DNA of 64,000 bases from Pohlia nutans (taxonomy: Eukaryota; Streptophyta; Bryopsida; Bryales; Mniaceae): assembly GCA_022496805.1 (NCBI GenBank), contig CM040106.1, positions 6,634,001-6,698,000 of the forward strand, given 5' to 3'. Positions 61,429-64,000 of the stretch are shown here, one piece after another (positions within the stretch are counted from its first letter, which is position 1; the number at the start of each line of letters is the position of its first letter). The translations under genes were made by a program, and so were the position numbers. The notes under the pieces are model-generated. The model was not told the DNA's origin. It worked only from the letters and a program-made list of their open reading frames with translations, and did no database searches.

Positions 61429-64000
61429 ATGGCTCGACGACACACTCGATCTGCAAGACTACCTCCGGAGGTTGACCTAGACGCCTTCACAACTTTTCAG
61501 GCACGCTTCCCCTAAAGCGTAAGAGAATTTATAGCTACCCCAACACGACAGCACAACCGAGTGCCATCAATAGCAATTCATCAAACGAGGCGTCTACAAC
61601 CACTTCTGACGGCGGAAGAACTACCTACACCTCGGGAGCATGAAACTGCGCGACACTCACACTCTTCCACCTAGCAGCGCCCTTCTTTCGACTCAGTACT
61701 GCACATTCCTATAGGGATCGGTGACGATGTAATACTGACGAAGGAAGAGCACACACGGTTTTGTTTACAAGCATGTCTCCAATCTTCAGCACTTCAGGAA
61801 CATCTCCAACAACTACCGCTCAAGGATGCAACCGATCAAGAACTTCTTGACGCCTTCGAACCTCCACCACAAGTGGACTTCACGTTAGCAAAGTCTCGAC
61901 TCCAACTCCCACATTTACGCTTACAACAACTCCGACAAAACCAAGGACATGCCCCATCTATTCACCATACAGTTGCACCACAACATCTTCAAAGGCATCA
62001 ATACCCTGCAGGGCATCAATCTTTGGACTGATGACATTTTCACATCCGCACCAACTCCATTTAGTTTGCCCTAGACCCCCTCTTTGATTTTGCACATTCT
62101 GTGGAAATACCGATCACCCATCCATCGCCTATTCATACCACTACCCACAACCTCGAGGCGTTGTGGCTCCGGTAGTACCAACCCCAATTTATCGGCCTCT
62201 CGGAGAACCAAGCGCCCCTGCCTCTCAACTTGGCCGACGTACTACTCTCACCACTAGAAAAGCAGTACCGTACCCCAAATACAAATCCGCTAAGTGTCCA
62301 AAAGTGCACTGCCGCAAGTTTGAGTCTGCAATTTTGCTAAACAAAGAGAACAAAACTATAGTACAGCTTGAATTGTTCGGTATTTCAGTAACCGAGAAAG
62401 AATCAAATTGGTTTGCATATTATCGACCGCCACATGCCCATTATTTCGGCGAAGATTGGTCACCACGAGTTGCATGACAATTTGTTCGGTGGCGGATCCG
62501 GAGTAAACGTCATCACCGAAACCGAGCGACGCCGCCTCGGACTGCCAAACTCGACACCGACACCTTTTAATTACAGATGGCCGATAGCTCTTTGGTTCAA
62601 CCAACTGGACTTCTCCACGATGTAAAGAGTTACATTCACGGTATTCCCTACATCATTATCCTTACGATCATTCTAGTAAAGACGTGATTTGTGCAATCTA
62701 CACTTCAAATCGGTAGGCCGTGGCTCTGGGACGCTCAGGTAATCCATGACTCGACCAACGACCACATTCAGATCATGAGTAATGGCACCGTCTGCACAGT
62801 CCGGATCAACCGCAAATTAGGCTTCGAAGCCACTACCCCGGACGCGTTAGTTTGCTACATTTATATGGAAGGCTTCACCAATGAAGAAGAAGTCATCTTA
62901 TTGGAAGCCGAGGAGATCCTCCATCCTAGCGGCACATTGGCTATCGACGACATCCGCCAGGTAAGCTCTACCGACCTCTCCCTTTCATCTCTAACAGTGA
63001 TTTCCCATACCAAAGGTAGCATGATGGTAGATGAAGTTCCGATCTGGGAGAAAGTAAAAAAAATTTCCGTACCAAAATGGTCTCAGAACAAAGAAGACCG
63101 ATTACGAGACCTCAACCTTGGTACAGCTACGGAGTCCAACATCATTTGCATCGGTACTACCGTACTAGAGAACCTCCTTTTAAAAGAAAAAGAGTTGTTC
63201 CACTCCTTCAAAGATGTTTTTTAGTTCAATCAGGTTTATTCTTGGTTACGTCATTTCTTCTAAAGGAAAATTTCCTGATCCCAAGAAGATTGAGGCCCTT
63301 GTCACAATGCCTCATCTACACAATATCAAAGACATCCAAGTCTTCAACATGGAAGGGCATCTGAACCGTTTACCTGGAATACCAAGTGCAAGAAGGAATT
63401 TACCTAAATAAAAAAGCTTTACAAAAACTCTCCAATTCTCATCGCCGTCAATTGGAAGGTGGAGTTTCACATCCACACGGATGCTTTTGACCTCAAGGTA
63501 GGAGCGATGCTGGCCCAAAATCCTACTGGAAAAATCAACTAGCCCATTGTCTACACATCACAATTACTTAGCCTCGTTAAAAATGAATTATACGGCTACC
63601 GAGCGCAAAGCATTGTCGATGGTTTATCCCATCAACAAATTTGAACACGATCTTCTCGGTAACAAGTTTGTCCTTTTTGTAAATCACATGGCCTTGATAT
63701 TTTATGGTCAACAACACTCAGGTCTCCGGCCGCATTGCTTGATGGCTCCTATACTTTCTTGAGTTAGACTTTACAGTAGTCTAAAAACTCGGTTAAACGC
63801 ACGGTTTTGCCGATGAGTTATCTCTAAACACCGTCACTGAACTTGCTCTTGGAATTACCGATGCTACTTTTGACGCACATCTTTTCAGCACTCAACCGGA
63901 ATAGCTTGCCTCAGTCTAGGACTACCTTTAGACAAGTACATTTCCTTTTGACTAGAGTACCGAGCGCAAGAAAAGGTTAGCCTACCGAGCCCTTCCGTTT
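61429..64000 (+). pseudogene. Ty3/gypsy gag-pol, decayed and internally deleted, continues past the window
   Basis: From ATG 61429 (MARRHTRSARLPPEVDLDAF) one frame continues to 62029 with internal TAA and TAG and ends in TGA. Protease-like sequence (62413-62625) reads GHHELHDNLFGGGSGVNVIT, where the catalytic Asp of the usual LIDGGSG is replaced by Gly. A region with IGRPWLWDAQVIHD (62691) continues to LFHSFKDVF (63224). The frame then jumps to GYVISSKGKFPDPKKIEAL (63250), the RT C-terminal end, so the RT core with YxDD is deleted. RNase H N-terminal sequence follows (KVGAMLAQNPTGKI, YTATERKALSMVYPINKFEH, LLGNKFVLFVNHMAL), then a linker-like ELALGITDATFDAHLF near 63840. It cannot be autonomous. 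Confidence 0.85.

Overview
This is an AT-rich nuclear window from a eukaryote, almost certainly a non-seed green plant. The evidence is spliceosomal GT-AG introns, teloboxes (AGGGTTT), plant-type DNA transposons (hAT, MULE, CACTA ends), a tRNA-derived SINE and a Ty3/gypsy retroelement. The protein families (VGHTHxDID proteins of the DUF7869 type, FCP1-like DLNG proteins, SWIM transposases) look to me like those of bryophyte or charophyte genomes, perhaps a thalloid liverwort. That attribution is an impression and was not tested by any search. I see no intact host gene, rRNA or functional tRNA. Nearly every recognisable coding unit is broken by nonsense codons, frameshifts or deletions.

Layout. 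1-5.9 kb: AT-rich, no supported gene. 5.98-11.4 kb: about 20 copies of a short palindrome (TATCGGCTGSCAGCCGATA), partly in a 149-bp tandem array. 11.5 kb: a small ubiquitin-like ORF. 12-14.4 kb: two hairpin elements, one in an intron of a broken minus-strand gene (13.7-17.3 kb). 17.8-18.2 kb: a degenerate plus-strand coding stretch. 19.1 kb: SINE. 19.8-22.6 kb: a 931-codon DUF7869-type gene broken only by nonsense codons. 22.8-23.7 kb: a second palindrome family (TTAGGTCGAGTCGACCTAA) with a 76-bp tandem array. 24.4-25.4 kb: a bounded hAT deletion derivative. 25.6-26.3 kb: a MITE. 26.3-30.5 kb: repeats. 30.6-37.9 kb: a leader-like region, then a decayed multi-exon gene that may join a ParB-like domain to a methyltransferase-like domain, with the second palindrome family filling its 5' flank and both introns. 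38.7-39.3 kb: an acidic ORF. 39.5-41.4 kb: a MULE transposase. 41.75-42.65 kb: a 131-bp tandem array of a third palindrome (TCCCACGGATCCGTGGGA). 43.8-45.4 kb: a methyltransferase-like pseudogene. 45.9-46.9 kb: an FCP1-like phosphatase gene. 49.5-51.2 kb: a second member of the 43.8-kb methyltransferase-like family. 53.9-56.3 kb: tandem repeats, a 1-kb foldback element and a CACTA-end MITE. 60.2-64 kb: a Ty3/gypsy element with duplicated LTRs that runs off the window.

Two observations stand out. First, three unrelated short palindromes each form a private cluster next to a different element-like gene, and each has been amplified in tandem. Second, up to three methyltransferase-like genes lie within 18 kb, one possibly fused to a ParB-like domain whose introns carry parS-like palindromes. 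This suggests, without proving it, a family of DNA-modification genes carried by mobile elements with their own binding sites. Stop codons in the broken genes are mostly TAG, as expected from cytosine deamination of CAG and TGG codons.
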